47,931 nt of DNA from Bacteroidaceae bacterium (GCA_017552435.1 JAFZPZ010000042.1:1-47931); one strand, 5' to 3'; positions 31,841 through 39,713 are shown, counted from the stretch's first letter. The notes: generated from the letters alone by a model not told the origin. A program made the numbers and translations.

Positions 31841-32757
31841 CCGAGGGCTTTCATCACGTTGAAACCATAATCGAGGAGGATTGCCGTCTCTTTGAATCTG
31901 GATGCCCTGTTGCGGCTGCCCAGAAGTACGAGGTAGAGGGTTGTTCCATCGCGTGTGGCGGCAGATGCCAGGCAGCCAGCAGCCTGGCGGGTATAGCCTG
32001 TCTTGATGCCTATACAGCCCTCGTAGGAGGAGAGCAACAGATTGGTGTTGTAGCAAGGCAAGTGACGTCCGTCAATCAACGGGATGTCTGCTTCCTCTGT
32101 TCCCACAATCTCCGCGAAGACGCTGTCGCACATGCAGTACCGCGCCAACCTGATGAGGTCGCTTGCGCTACTATAGTTGCTGTCGTTCGGCATTCCGTTG
32201 GGGTTGGCGAAGTGCGTGCTGTCCATCCCCAGATACTGAGCTTTCTGGTTCATCATGTCATAGAAAATCAGGGTGTCGCCTCCTATGTGTTTGGCTATGG
32301 AGTATGCTGCATCGTTGTCGCTCACCAGCATCATTTCATAGATGAGGTCGCCCAATTGATAACTGTCGCCAGACCTTACAATAGCGTCCTTGGTGACACA
32401 GTCTTCGGTGGTAATGAGCAGGGTGTCGTCCATGTTTCCGTTCTCAATAGCCAGCAGACAACTCATCATCTTTGTGATGGAAGCAATGAAGCGCTTCTTG
32501 TCAGCATTTTTCTGACTAATGATAAACCCTGTTGAGTCATCGACAAGCATCCACGCCTCCGCCGTAAGGTTTGCGAGAAGGTCATAGCCCTCAACAGAAT
32601 CGAGCTGCACAAAGTCTTGCAGAGTGGAATCTATCCGGGCAATCTTCTGCAGCCGCAGCTGCTCTGGGGTAAGTTGGGGTTCTCCGCTTCCGCAAGCAAA
32701 GCAGCACAAAAGCAGCAGAAACATCCCGCAAGTCAAAAATGAAATCGTCTTTTTCAT
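31822..32757 (-). CDS. D-alanyl-D-alanine carboxypeptidase lipoprotein (PBP5-like, S11)
   Basis: 311 residues from ATG 32757, which gives a lipoprotein signal (MKKTISFLTCGMFLLLLCC, then FAC lipobox); the longer frame upstream would pass through the promoter. All three active-site motifs of S11 peptidases are present: SITK (SxxK), SDN (SxN in VSDNDAAYSIAKHIGG) and KTG (GIKTGYTRQAAGCLAS). It trims peptidoglycan pentapeptides in the periplasm. It lacks the long C-terminal domain of E. coli PBP5. The C-terminal residues come from a 7-bp tandem repeat arm. Confidence 0.92.
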   Translation of the reverse strand: MKKTISFLTCGMFLLLLCCFACGSGEPQLTPEQLRLQKIARIDSTLQDFVQLDSVEGYDLLANLTAEAWMLVDDSTGFIISQKNADKKRFIASITKMMSCLLAIENGNMDDTLLITTEDCVTKDAIVRSGDSYQLGDLIYEMMLVSDNDAAYSIAKHIGGDTLIFYDMMNQKAQYLGMDSTHFANPNGMPNDSNYSSASDLIRLARYCMCDSVFAEIVGTEEADIPLIDGRHLPCYNTNLLLSSYEGCIGIKTGYTRQAAGCLASAATRDGTTLYLVLLGSRNRASRFKETAILLDYGFNVMKALGVKSEK

Positions 32758-33189
32758 GCTGCAAAGGTACGAAAAAAAATCATACTTCACAATTCTTTGC
32801 TCCAAAGAGTCCAGGAATCGCGCTTTCTGTATAAAGTTCCTTAGTCCTAGGGACAAAACAACTTACTTCTGGGTATAAAAGTCCGTAATACGGCAGATAA
32901 AACTTTTTTCAAAGTTTGGAAATATATTTTCACGGTTTGAAAATCTATTTTCACACTTTGGAAATAGATTTTCTCAGTTTGAAAATAATTTTAGAACCCG
33001 TATAAATATATTTTTCTCCCTGTATCTCGGCTTTTTGTTCCCCGTATCCCGACTTTTTGTTCCCGAGTAGTTGGAGGATCTGTCCCTAAAGTTGTTTTTT
33101 TCGCGGATTTAAGAATAATTAACACGTTTTACCTTTACATTTCGGCAGTTCAAACGTTATATATAATAAAAGGTATAACTATAACGAAA
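32758..33189. other. 432-bp gene-free region with direct repeats
   Basis: Left end: minus-strand promoter TACCTTTGC (32769-32761) for the carboxypeptidase. Middle: about four imperfect 21-bp direct repeats (roughly 32910-32993) built on TTTGGAAAT and ATTTTCA. Right: two 21-bp near-copies at 33022-33042 and 33044-33064, starting GTATC and ending TTTTTGTTCCC. Right end: TACCTTTA at 33130-33137 may be the -7 box for the gene at 33190. No coding frame of note. Confidence 0.65.
32762..32769 (-). promoter_or_regulatory. -7 box for the D,D-carboxypeptidase gene
   Basis: TACCTTTG followed by CAGCATG on the minus strand; a TTG lies 20 bp further upstream. The start codon follows so closely that the transcript would have little or no leader. 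Confidence 0.5.
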
Positions 33190-34071
33190 ATGAAGCAAAC
33201 CATCATTACCGTACTGTTAGCCCTCGTCGCAATGGTGGGGCGGGGACAGACTCGCGGCATCGGGCTGTCGGAGTACACAAGGGTCAAGAACCATTACTGC
33301 TATGAGACATCTTCCCGCCAGCGGGAAATAGGGAAGACCGACGATTTGACCTTCCTGCTGGATTACTTGCCAGAGCTGAAGATAGACAGGAAATACATCC
33401 TGTCCGATTTCAGGAAACCCTTTTCGTTCAGGCCTCCCAAGGATTGGTCATCATTGCGTTTTTACGTGAGGAAAAAGTCGCAGCAACGCCCGGAAGATGA
33501 GTATTTCGACAAGGAATACCACCGTTATCAAAAAAGCAAAAGGGAGAACACGCCGTATAAAGTCAGTAAGAACCTGGTGCCATTCATAGATCCCTTCGAA
33601 AAGATTTCCCTGACAGGCACTGAGATGAGCATCTGGCAGGCTTACCTCCTGCAATTCTCCAGACTCCTATACGGCATGAGAAACGAAGCCAATTACGACA
33701 AGACATATATCATAACGTCGGCTGAAGACGTGGATTCCGTGACTTCCCTTCTCAAGAACGAGTGGGAGGATGATCTTTTCAAGGAAGGCTTTGACCCCAG
33801 TTCAGTAGAGAAAAAGTGGGAGAAACATATGAATGAGACGTTTGCCGCAGTGGATTCCCTGCAAAACATAAAAAGCCGGAGTCTGGAGCCTGTGTTTACA
33901 TACGATGCAGATTCCGTCACTATCGAACATTATGCTTTTGCGGAGTTTCATGGTCTCGTAAGATTCAAGACCACGATGTTTTTCACGAATCGTCACCACC
34001 GTCATGTGAAGAGAATCAAGCAGAAGTCTGTTAATGTGCTGGCAGCATATAGCCGTACAGTTTGGTACTGA
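33190..34071 (+). CDS. Secreted protein of unknown function
   Basis: 293 residues. The signal peptide MKQTIITVLLALVAMVGRG is almost the same as those of the two S41 homologues at 17336 and 18483, including at DNA level. The mature part is charged and probably alpha/beta, with many Tyr, Lys and Asp residues (YRYQKSKREN-like stretch, KNEWEDDLFKEGFDPSSVEK) and a basic end (HHRHVKRIKQKS). No catalytic or binding motif that I recognise. Followed by another secreted unknown after 27 bp; the two may be co-transcribed. Confidence 0.6.
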   Translation: MKQTIITVLLALVAMVGRGQTRGIGLSEYTRVKNHYCYETSSRQREIGKTDDLTFLLDYLPELKIDRKYILSDFRKPFSFRPPKDWSSLRFYVRKKSQQRPEDEYFDKEYHRYQKSKRENTPYKVSKNLVPFIDPFEKISLTGTEMSIWQAYLLQFSRLLYGMRNEANYDKTYIITSAEDVDSVTSLLKNEWEDDLFKEGFDPSSVEKKWEKHMNETFAAVDSLQNIKSRSLEPVFTYDADSVTIEHYAFAEFHGLVRFKTTMFFTNRHHRHVKRIKQKSVNVLAAYSRTVWY

Positions 34072-34098
34072 TTGCTTTTTAATAAACATTTGAAAACA

Positions 34099-34689
34099 AT
34101 GAACAAGAAAATTATTACATTGGTAATGTTGCTGATGGCGGCAGCCTTTAGCGCACAGGCTCAGAGCAGACTGGAACCCATGACACAACTTCATCAGAAG
34201 TCGTGGGGAGAAAAGGAATTTGGAACATGGCTTTCTGAAACGGCAATACAGCAGATGCTCAAGTTCCCTACACCTATGGAAGACTTCCCCTCAGCATTGT
34301 ACATCTATTATGGTTATGGGGAAATAGAACGGTTGCAGGTGAAGTGGTGCGTGGGGTATAATAAGGGTGTGATGCTGGACTCTATGGAAGTCAGAACAGA
34401 CAAGACCACAGCTGTGAAGTTTTCCGACTTAATTGAACATGCAGTCAAGACATGTATGTTCAATGATGAACGACTGGGATTCGACGGAACCACATACTTC
34501 TTTGGGAATAGTATTCGTGTTGCCACAATATGGTCGCCAGATAGAGGAAGCAACTGCAAGAGGCTGACGGATGTGTTGGAAAAAGCCATGACTGCCGTCA
34601 AAAACCAGAACGAGGATGAACTGAAAAGTCTGCTTCCCGAGGTTGAGTCCCTGACAAAAGTGTTCAAGGGCCTTTATCCAAAGGACTAA
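34099..34689 (+). CDS. Secreted protein of unknown function
   Basis: 196 residues from ATG 34099, chosen because MNKKIITLVMLLMAAAFSAQ forms a clean signal peptide cleaved near AQAQ. The mature part (about 175 residues) has a YIYYGYGEIERLQVKWCVGY strand region and a helical C-terminus ending LKSLLPEVESLTKVFKGLYP. I do not recognise the family. It lies between the unknown at 33190 and yicC. Confidence 0.6.
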   Translation: MNKKIITLVMLLMAAAFSAQAQSRLEPMTQLHQKSWGEKEFGTWLSETAIQQMLKFPTPMEDFPSALYIYYGYGEIERLQVKWCVGYNKGVMLDSMEVRTDKTTAVKFSDLIEHAVKTCMFNDERLGFDGTTYFFGNSIRVATIWSPDRGSNCKRLTDVLEKAMTAVKNQNEDELKSLLPEVESLTKVFKGLYPKD

Positions 34690-34750
34690 TTTACAAATGT
34701 AGCGAAACAGTTTGCCGTTTTCTTTTTATTCAAAGAAAACTGCACAAATC

Positions 34751-34782
34751 TTTGGTGTTCTCGGAAACAAAGTGTAATTTTG
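34751..34782 (+). promoter_or_regulatory. Promoter for yicC
   Basis: TTTG (34751-34754), 20 bp, TAATTTTG (34775-34782), then CAGC; predicted leader about 15 nt. Good Bacteroidetes match. Confidence 0.62.
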
Positions 34783-34803
34783 CAGCAAAATTGTTCTGCA
34801 ATT

Positions 34804-35682
34804 ATGATATTGTCGATGACTGGATACGGCAAAGCCTCGGCCGAATTCCAGGGAAAGAAGATTACAGCAGAGGTAAAATCGCTTAACAGTAAGGCACTCG
34901 ACCTTTCTACGCGTGTGGCGCCCATCTATCGGGAAAAGGAGATGGAGGTACGCGCTATGATAACTCAGAGTCTGGAACGTGGTAAAGTGGAATTCAGCCT
35001 TTGGATAGAGCAACTGGAACAAGTGGATGCCTGTCCTATCAATGGTGAATTGGCAGCTGCGTACTATCGTCAGATGCTGGATATTTCAAACAAATATGAT
35101 ATTCCCGAACCAGACGACTATTGGCATACGATAATCCGTATGCCCGATGTCCTTTCGCGAAATGAGATGTCTCAGGAACTTTCTGAAGATGAGTGGATTG
35201 TGGCACGAGGAGTGGTACAGCAATCCATCGACCAGCTTATCGCTTTCCGCCGTCAGGAGGGAGAAGCGTTGCAGCATAAGTTTGAAGAGAAACTGGATAA
35301 TATCGCTACTTTGCTTGCCAGTATCGAGCCTTACGAGAAACTCCGCGTTGAAAAGATTCGTCAGCGCATCATAGAAGGATTGGCTGCCATTCCCGATGCA
35401 CAATACGATAAGAATCGCCTGGAGCAGGAGATGATTTACTACATCGAGAAGCTTGACATCAATGAGGAGAAGCAGCGCCTTGCCAACCATCTGCAGTATT
35501 TCCGCAAGACGATGGAAGAGGGACACGGACAGGGCAAAAAGCTCGGTTTCATCGCTCAGGAGATGGGTCGCGAAATCAACACGACAGGCAGCAAAAGCAA
35601 CCTTGCCGAGATGCAGAACATCGTGGTGAAGATGAAGGACGAGTTGGAGCAAATAAAGGAACAAGTATTAAATGTGATGTAA
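34804..35682 (+). CDS. yicC: YicC/YloC-family endoribonuclease
   Basis: 292 residues from ATG 34804 (MILSMTGYGKA is the family start; a TTG upstream at 34780 falls in the promoter). YicC-like N-terminal domain to about 155, DUF1732 C-terminal domain ending in HGQGKKLGFIAQEMGREINT and TGSKSNLAEMQNIVVKMKDE, the conserved family end. Members are reported to be endoribonucleases and are usually encoded just before gmk. Here the gmk partner is still downstream but separated from it by an inserted DUF559 element that begins 2 bp after the yicC stop. Confidence 0.93.
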   Translation: MILSMTGYGKASAEFQGKKITAEVKSLNSKALDLSTRVAPIYREKEMEVRAMITQSLERGKVEFSLWIEQLEQVDACPINGELAAAYYRQMLDISNKYDIPEPDDYWHTIIRMPDVLSRNEMSQELSEDEWIVARGVVQQSIDQLIAFRRQEGEALQHKFEEKLDNIATLLASIEPYEKLRVEKIRQRIIEGLAAIPDAQYDKNRLEQEMIYYIEKLDINEEKQRLANHLQYFRKTMEEGHGQGKKLGFIAQEMGREINTTGSKSNLAEMQNIVVKMKDELEQIKEQVLNVM

Positions 35683-35684
35683 GG

Positions 35685-35713
35685 AGCCTCCCCCGACCCC
35701 TCCAAAGGAGGGG
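35685..35713. repeat. Left terminal repeat of the DUF559 element
   Basis: AGCCTC tail followed by CCCCTCC-AAA-GGAGGGG hairpin. Starts 2 bp after the yicC stop. Confidence 0.85.
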
Positions 35714-35742
35714 GGAACGTAGGATGCTCAAATACGGATAAA

Positions 35743-36723
35743 GTGAAGCGAGGATACGAAACAGCAAACTGTGCGGCTTATGATTTGTTGCGTCAGTTCT
35801 CGCAAGAGAATCGCAAAAAACCTACCGAAGCAGAGAGTATATTGTGGAGTGCCCTGCGAGCTTCTCAGTGTGGAGTACGATTTAGAAGACAACATATTAT
35901 AGGTGACTATATTGCAGACTTTGTATGTTTGTCGCGGAAACTGATTATCGAAGTAGATGGAGCATACCACAACAGGGCTGCACAAATGATTTCAGATGAG
36001 CAACGAACCGAAGACTTGAAACGACTTGGCTTTAGGGTTCTGCGATTACAAAATGAAGAAATAATAGCAAATATCGATAAAGTTGTGGATAAAATAGAAA
36101 AGGAAATCAATTTAGAACCGTTCACCCCTCCTTTGGAGGGGACGGGGGAGGCTGGACGTTTGTTAATCGTATCAGCTCCTTCGGGGAGCGGGAAGAGCAC
36201 TATCGTTCATTACTTGATGGATGAGCATCCTGAGTTTCGTCTGGCTTTTAGCGTGAGTGCTACCAACAGGCCACCAAGAGGTCAGGAACAGGATGGTGTA
36301 GATTACTATTTCCTCTCTGAAGAAGACTTCCGTCGTCACATCGAGGCTGGCGATTTTCTGGAATATGAGGAGGTCTATGAAGGTCGCTTCTATGGAACCC
36401 TCAAAAGTCAGGTGGAGGAGAAACTGGCTGCCGGCAAGAATGTTGTGTTCGACGTGGATGTCAAGGGAGGCATCAATATCAAACATTACTATGGTGACAA
36501 GGCTCTAAGTATCTTCATTCAGCCCCCTTCTTTGGAAGTGTTGCGAGAGCGTCTGATAGGCAGAGCGACCGATGAAATGGGACAAATTGAACAACGTCTG
36601 GCAAAAGCAGAATATGAAATGTCGTTCGCTCCGCAGTTCGATCGCATCCTCATCAACGACGATCTTGAGACAGCCAAACAAGAGGCTGTAGCGCTGCTGA
36701 ACGAGTTTTTGAGGACCCCCTAA
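35743..36723 (+). CDS. gmk: DUF559 endonuclease-like domain fused to guanylate kinase
   Basis: 326 residues from GTG 35743, the first usable start after the in-frame yicC stop. Residues about 12-118 are a DUF559 domain (PD-(D/E)xK fold related to Vsr): PTEAESILWSALR, FRRQHIIGDYIADFVC, KLIIEVDGAYH with E70, D72 and H76, and GFRVLRLQNEEI, so the likely catalytic residues are kept. Residues 125-138 (PFTPPLEGTGEAG) are encoded by the right terminal repeat. Residues 139-326 are a complete guanylate kinase: P-loop SAPSGSGKS, GMP-binding region SVSATNRPPRGQEQDGVDY and YEEVYEGRFYGTLK. No ATG is available at the kinase boundary, only a TTG near 36160. This enzyme is normally essential, so it is made as the fusion or from the TTG. 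The last residues (LRTP) come from another palindromic unit. Confidence 0.9.
   Translation: MKRGYETANCAAYDLLRQFSQENRKKPTEAESILWSALRASQCGVRFRRQHIIGDYIADFVCLSRKLIIEVDGAYHNRAAQMISDEQRTEDLKRLGFRVLRLQNEEIIANIDKVVDKIEKEINLEPFTPPLEGTGEAGRLLIVSAPSGSGKSTIVHYLMDEHPEFRLAFSVSATNRPPRGQEQDGVDYYFLSEEDFRRHIEAGDFLEYEEVYEGRFYGTLKSQVEEKLAAGKNVVFDVDVKGGINIKHYYGDKALSIFIQPPSLEVLRERLIGRATDEMGQIEQRLAKAEYEMSFAPQFDRILINDDLETAKQEAVALLNEFLRTP
36125..36153. repeat. Right terminal repeat of the DUF559 element
   Basis: Inverted copy of 35685-35713 with one mismatch; translated in frame as the linker into guanylate kinase. Confidence 0.85.
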
Positions 36724-36772
36724 CCCCCATTAAGGGGGAATAATGTTCAATGTTCAATGTTCAATGTTCAAT
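36713..36772. repeat. Palindromic repeat joined to 7-bp tandem repeat between gmk and nadD
   Basis: Palindromic unit 36713-36740 (GGACCCCC tail, CCCCCATTAAGGGGG core) holds the gmk stop. It is followed by four ATGTTCA heptamers (36743-36772) that provide the nadD start codon. Confidence 0.85.
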
Positions 36773-37346
36773 AAAGACAGGAATCTACGGAGGTAGTTTC
36801 AATCCCATTCATTTGGGGCACGTCTGCTTGGCAAAGGCTTTGGCGGACAGGGGCCTTGTCGATGAGATGTGGCTGGTGGTTTCTCCGCAGAATCCCTTCA
36901 AGGTAGATGAGCATCTTCTTAATGACGAGAAGCGGCTGCATTTGGCACGTCTTGCTGTAGCTGATGTGCCAGGTGTCGAGGTCTGTGACCGTGAGTTCTA
37001 CTTGCCTCGTCCTTCATATATGTACAATACGCTCCAGCTATTGAGCACTGAACATCCTGACCGTGAGTTTGTGCTTGTCATTGGTGCCGACAACTGGGAG
37101 CGTTTCCCCAACTGGTATCGTAGTCAGGATATCCTCTCTGCCTATCGTGTCATCATATATCCTCGTCCCGGCTATACCCTTCAGGATATACCTCAAAATG
37201 TTACAGTTGCCGATACGCCTTTGCTCGATATCAGCAGTACAGAGATACGCCACCGTATTGCTTCCGACCCCAATTACGATGGGGAGGGTCTTTGTTCTGC
37301 TGTCTGGGAGGAAATTAAGCAGGAAGGTTTGTATTTTGAACATTGA
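36750..37346 (+). CDS. nadD: Nicotinate-nucleotide adenylyltransferase
   Basis: 198 residues. GIYGGSFNPIHLGHVCLAKA near the start is the nucleotidyltransferase GxFxPxHxGH motif; LDISSTEIRHRI near 165 is the ISSTxIR motif. It makes deamido-NAD from nicotinate mononucleotide. The first residues (MFNVQCSI) are encoded by the 7-bp ATGTTCA array, which offers two ATGs: 36750 is in frame, 36743 is not in frame with it. The true N-terminus of the family is close to KTGIYGG. It follows gmk after 26 bp, a usual neighbourhood (yicC-gmk-nadD). Confidence 0.94.
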   Translation: MFNVQCSIKTGIYGGSFNPIHLGHVCLAKALADRGLVDEMWLVVSPQNPFKVDEHLLNDEKRLHLARLAVADVPGVEVCDREFYLPRPSYMYNTLQLLSTEHPDREFVLVIGADNWERFPNWYRSQDILSAYRVIIYPRPGYTLQDIPQNVTVADTPLLDISSTEIRHRIASDPNYDGEGLCSAVWEEIKQEGLYFEH

Positions 37347-37422
37347 AGAGATCAAACAAGTGTTTGTACCGTATTTTTTGTTGAATAAACCGTTTTTTGT
37401 TTATTAAGTCGCAAAAAGCCAG

Positions 37423-37430
37423 TACCTTTG
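37423..37430 (+). promoter_or_regulatory. -7 box for the PCMD protein-nspC pair
   Basis: TACCTTTG followed by CCCGC, 27 bp before the ATG at 37458. A TTTG lies about 23 bp upstream, somewhat farther than usual. Confidence 0.5.
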
Positions 37431-37457
37431 CCCGCAAAAAGCAAGATTTGTTAGATA

Positions 37458-38423
37458 ATGAAGTCTCCAAAAGCGTTTTCTGCTGTCATTTTTATAGCAA
37501 TCTATTCTCTTTTTCCCACTAATTTGTTGGCTGAAGAAGAGTTGATAAAGTATGGTAACTTCGATACGTGGATTACGCGTTCTATCAAAGAGAGTGTGCT
37601 TGTTGGTGGCAATACGCAGACCCTTTATGAAATTGGGCCGAAGGGAACCTTCGATGGTGCCCAAGCTTATACCAATCAGGGAGGTTCGCCTTGGAGAACC
37701 AGTAACGTTTATGCAAAGGTATATGGCGTAGTGAAGACCAATGTCAGTGTATATCCGGATACGCATCGAGATGGTCAGTGTGCCAAACTTTGCACACATA
37801 TCGTCAACTGTAAGGCTATTGGTGTGGTCAACATCAGCGTTCTTGCTTCCGGCAGTATCTTCCTCGGCACTTTGACAGAGCCGATTACCAGTTCGAATGA
37901 CCCCATGAGTAAAATGAATGCGGGCGTTCCTTTTACCAAGAAGCCGAAGGCCTTGAAGTTCGACTACAAGTACTATTTTCCCGGTGGTGATCGCATTCGT
38001 GAGACGGGTTTCAGCCGCCGCCAGACGGTGAGCGGAAGGGATATGGGACAATGCCTTCTCTTGCTGCAGAAGCGTTGGGAGGATGCCAACGGTAACATTC
38101 ATGCTTTGCGAGTTGGCACGATGCAACACTATTTCAATCAGAACACTTCCAATTGGAAGGAGGACCAGGTTTTCACCATTCATTATGGCGACATCAGTAG
38201 CGAGAGCTTCTTTAAGAAAGAGATGAATCTTATGTCTGGCAACAATGCCTTCCACGCCATTAACAGCAAGGGCGTGAATGTGCCTATTCAGGAAGAAGGT
38301 TGGGCAGGGCTGGACGAGACCCCCACACATATCGTCCTCAAGTTTGATAGCAGTTCTGGCGGTGCCTACGTAGGTACAGTCGGCAGTACGCTTTGGTTGG
38401 ATAATGTCAGATTAGTATATTGA
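37458..38423 (+). CDS. Secreted PCMD-domain protein
   Basis: 321 residues. Signal peptide MKSPKAFSAVIFIAIYSLFP followed by a cleavage region near NLLAEE. The rest matches the putative carbohydrate metabolism domain (PCMD): NVSVYPDTHRDGQCAKLCT, GTLTEPITSSNDP, GVPFTKKPKALKFDYKYYFP, and a closing beta-sandwich end GSTLWLDNVRLVY. These are secreted Bacteroidetes proteins thought to bind glycans. The stop overlaps the nspC start (TGATG), so the two are translationally coupled, although their functions have no obvious link. Confidence 0.8.
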   Translation: MKSPKAFSAVIFIAIYSLFPTNLLAEEELIKYGNFDTWITRSIKESVLVGGNTQTLYEIGPKGTFDGAQAYTNQGGSPWRTSNVYAKVYGVVKTNVSVYPDTHRDGQCAKLCTHIVNCKAIGVVNISVLASGSIFLGTLTEPITSSNDPMSKMNAGVPFTKKPKALKFDYKYYFPGGDRIRETGFSRRQTVSGRDMGQCLLLLQKRWEDANGNIHALRVGTMQHYFNQNTSNWKEDQVFTIHYGDISSESFFKKEMNLMSGNNAFHAINSKGVNVPIQEEGWAGLDETPTHIVLKFDSSSGGAYVGTVGSTLWLDNVRLVY

Positions 38424-39571
38424 TGCGTCCTTATTATCTCGTTCAGGAGTCCTTGCTTCGTCGGAACCTGCAACTCATACGGAGCGTTGCAGAGAGAGCA
38501 GATGTGGAGATAATCCTTGCCTTCAAGGCCTTTGCTTTGTGGCGCACATTTCCTATTTTCCGCGATTTCATCGGTCATACTACGGCCAGCAGTCTCAGCG
38601 AAGCGCGCCTTTCGTTGGAGGAGTTTGGCTCTCTTGCGCACACCTACAGCCCTGCTTACGAGGAAGAGGAGTTCGAGGAAATACTGCATTGCAGCGGTCA
38701 TGTGACTTTCAATTCCCTCTCGCAATACGAGCGCATGTTGCCCAAAATTGCCCATTTCATCGAGCATTCTGTCTCTTATGGACTTCGTGTCAACCCTGAA
38801 TACAGTGAGATAGAAACTGAACTTTATAATCCCTGCGCTCCGGGCAGCCGATTCGGCGTGCTTGCCGAGCAGTTGCCCGAACAGCTTCCTGCCGGTATTG
38901 AGGGTTTCCATTGTCATTGCCATTGCGAAAGTCCTGCTTCTGCTTTGGAGCATACCCTGGAGCACCTTGAGGCGAAGTTCGGCAAGTGGTTCCCGCAATT
39001 GAAGTGGCTGAATCTGGGTGGCGGGCACTTAATGACGCGTAAGGGTTATGATGTAGAACACCTTATTAATATACTGCAGGGACTTCATCGTCGCTATTCC
39101 CATCTGCATATCATCCTGGAGCCAGGAAGTGCTTTCGCTTGGCAGACAGGTCCGTTGGTATCTCAGGTGGTCGATATCGTCGAGAATCACGGCATCCAGA
39201 CCGCCATTCTCAATGTCTCTTTCACCTGTCACATGCCCGACTGCCTGGAGATGCCCTATCAACCAGAGGTGCGAGGCGCTGAGAGCCTTCCTTTTGAAGC
39301 TGCCTCAATGCCCGGTGCGAAAGAACGGAACATTTATCGTTTGGGTGGAAACAGTTGCCTAAGTGGCGACTATATGGGCAGTTGGCGTTTCCCTAAACCG
39401 TTGGAAGTGGGACAGGAGATTATCTTCGAAGACATGATACATTATACTACCGTCAAAACCACGATGTTCAACGGTATCATGCATCCTTCCATCGTTCTTG
39501 AACACGAGGATGGTACTCGCGAGCTTTTGCGCGAGTTTACATACGAAGATTATAGAGATCGGATGGATTAA
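38423..39571 (+). CDS. nspC: Carboxynorspermidine decarboxylase
   Basis: 382 residues. PLP-dependent alanine-racemase-fold (fold III) decarboxylase: LAFKAFALW carries the PLP lysine, GFHCHCHCESPAS and LNLGGGHLMT bind phosphate, and SFTCHMPDCLEMPYQPE and GGNSCLSGDYMG contain the active-site Cys/Asp region. It converts carboxynorspermidine or carboxyspermidine to the polyamine. Normal length. The partner dehydrogenase gene is not in this window. Confidence 0.93.
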   Translation: MRPYYLVQESLLRRNLQLIRSVAERADVEIILAFKAFALWRTFPIFRDFIGHTTASSLSEARLSLEEFGSLAHTYSPAYEEEEFEEILHCSGHVTFNSLSQYERMLPKIAHFIEHSVSYGLRVNPEYSEIETELYNPCAPGSRFGVLAEQLPEQLPAGIEGFHCHCHCESPASALEHTLEHLEAKFGKWFPQLKWLNLGGGHLMTRKGYDVEHLINILQGLHRRYSHLHIILEPGSAFAWQTGPLVSQVVDIVENHGIQTAILNVSFTCHMPDCLEMPYQPEVRGAESLPFEAASMPGAKERNIYRLGGNSCLSGDYMGSWRFPKPLEVGQEIIFEDMIHYTTVKTTMFNGIMHPSIVLEHEDGTRELLREFTYEDYRDRMD

Positions 39572-39665
39572 CCCCGGGGAGTTTTCAATATACGCGTAAC
39601 GCAACCATAGGACTTTTCCCCGTTTGTTTAGGGAAAATCCTCACTTCTCCTTTCATTTTTGTGCG

Positions 39666-39673
39666 TACCTTTG
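39666..39673 (+). promoter_or_regulatory. -7 box for the Gly/Ser-rich secreted protein
   Basis: TACCTTTG followed by CGGTG, 40 bp before the ATG at 39714. No good -33 element. Confidence 0.5.
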
Positions 39674-39713
39674 CGGTGTGAATCAGAATTATGAACGCAA
39701 AAACGATACGACT

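Larger units (their letters stand above)
35685..36153 (+). mobile_element. DUF559 element bounded by 29-bp inverted palindromic repeats
   Basis: 35685-35713 and 36125-36153 are inverted copies with 28 of 29 positions identical, starting AGCCTCCCCCG at the outer ends with CCTCCAAAGGAGGGG-type hairpins inside. Between them is a DUF559 nuclease reading frame. The ends belong to the same family as the palindromic units dispersed through the window; the unit at 23691-23720 is especially close. It lies exactly between yicC and the guanylate kinase domain, where homologous genomes have the two genes adjacent. No target duplication was recognised. Interpretation as a mobile element is inference. Confidence 0.7.

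Noticed and set aside
35743-36120. DUF559 protein as part of a Vsr or restriction-modification system
   Set aside because: No methyltransferase or other restriction gene is adjacent, and the gene is bounded by repeat-family ends, which points elsewhere.
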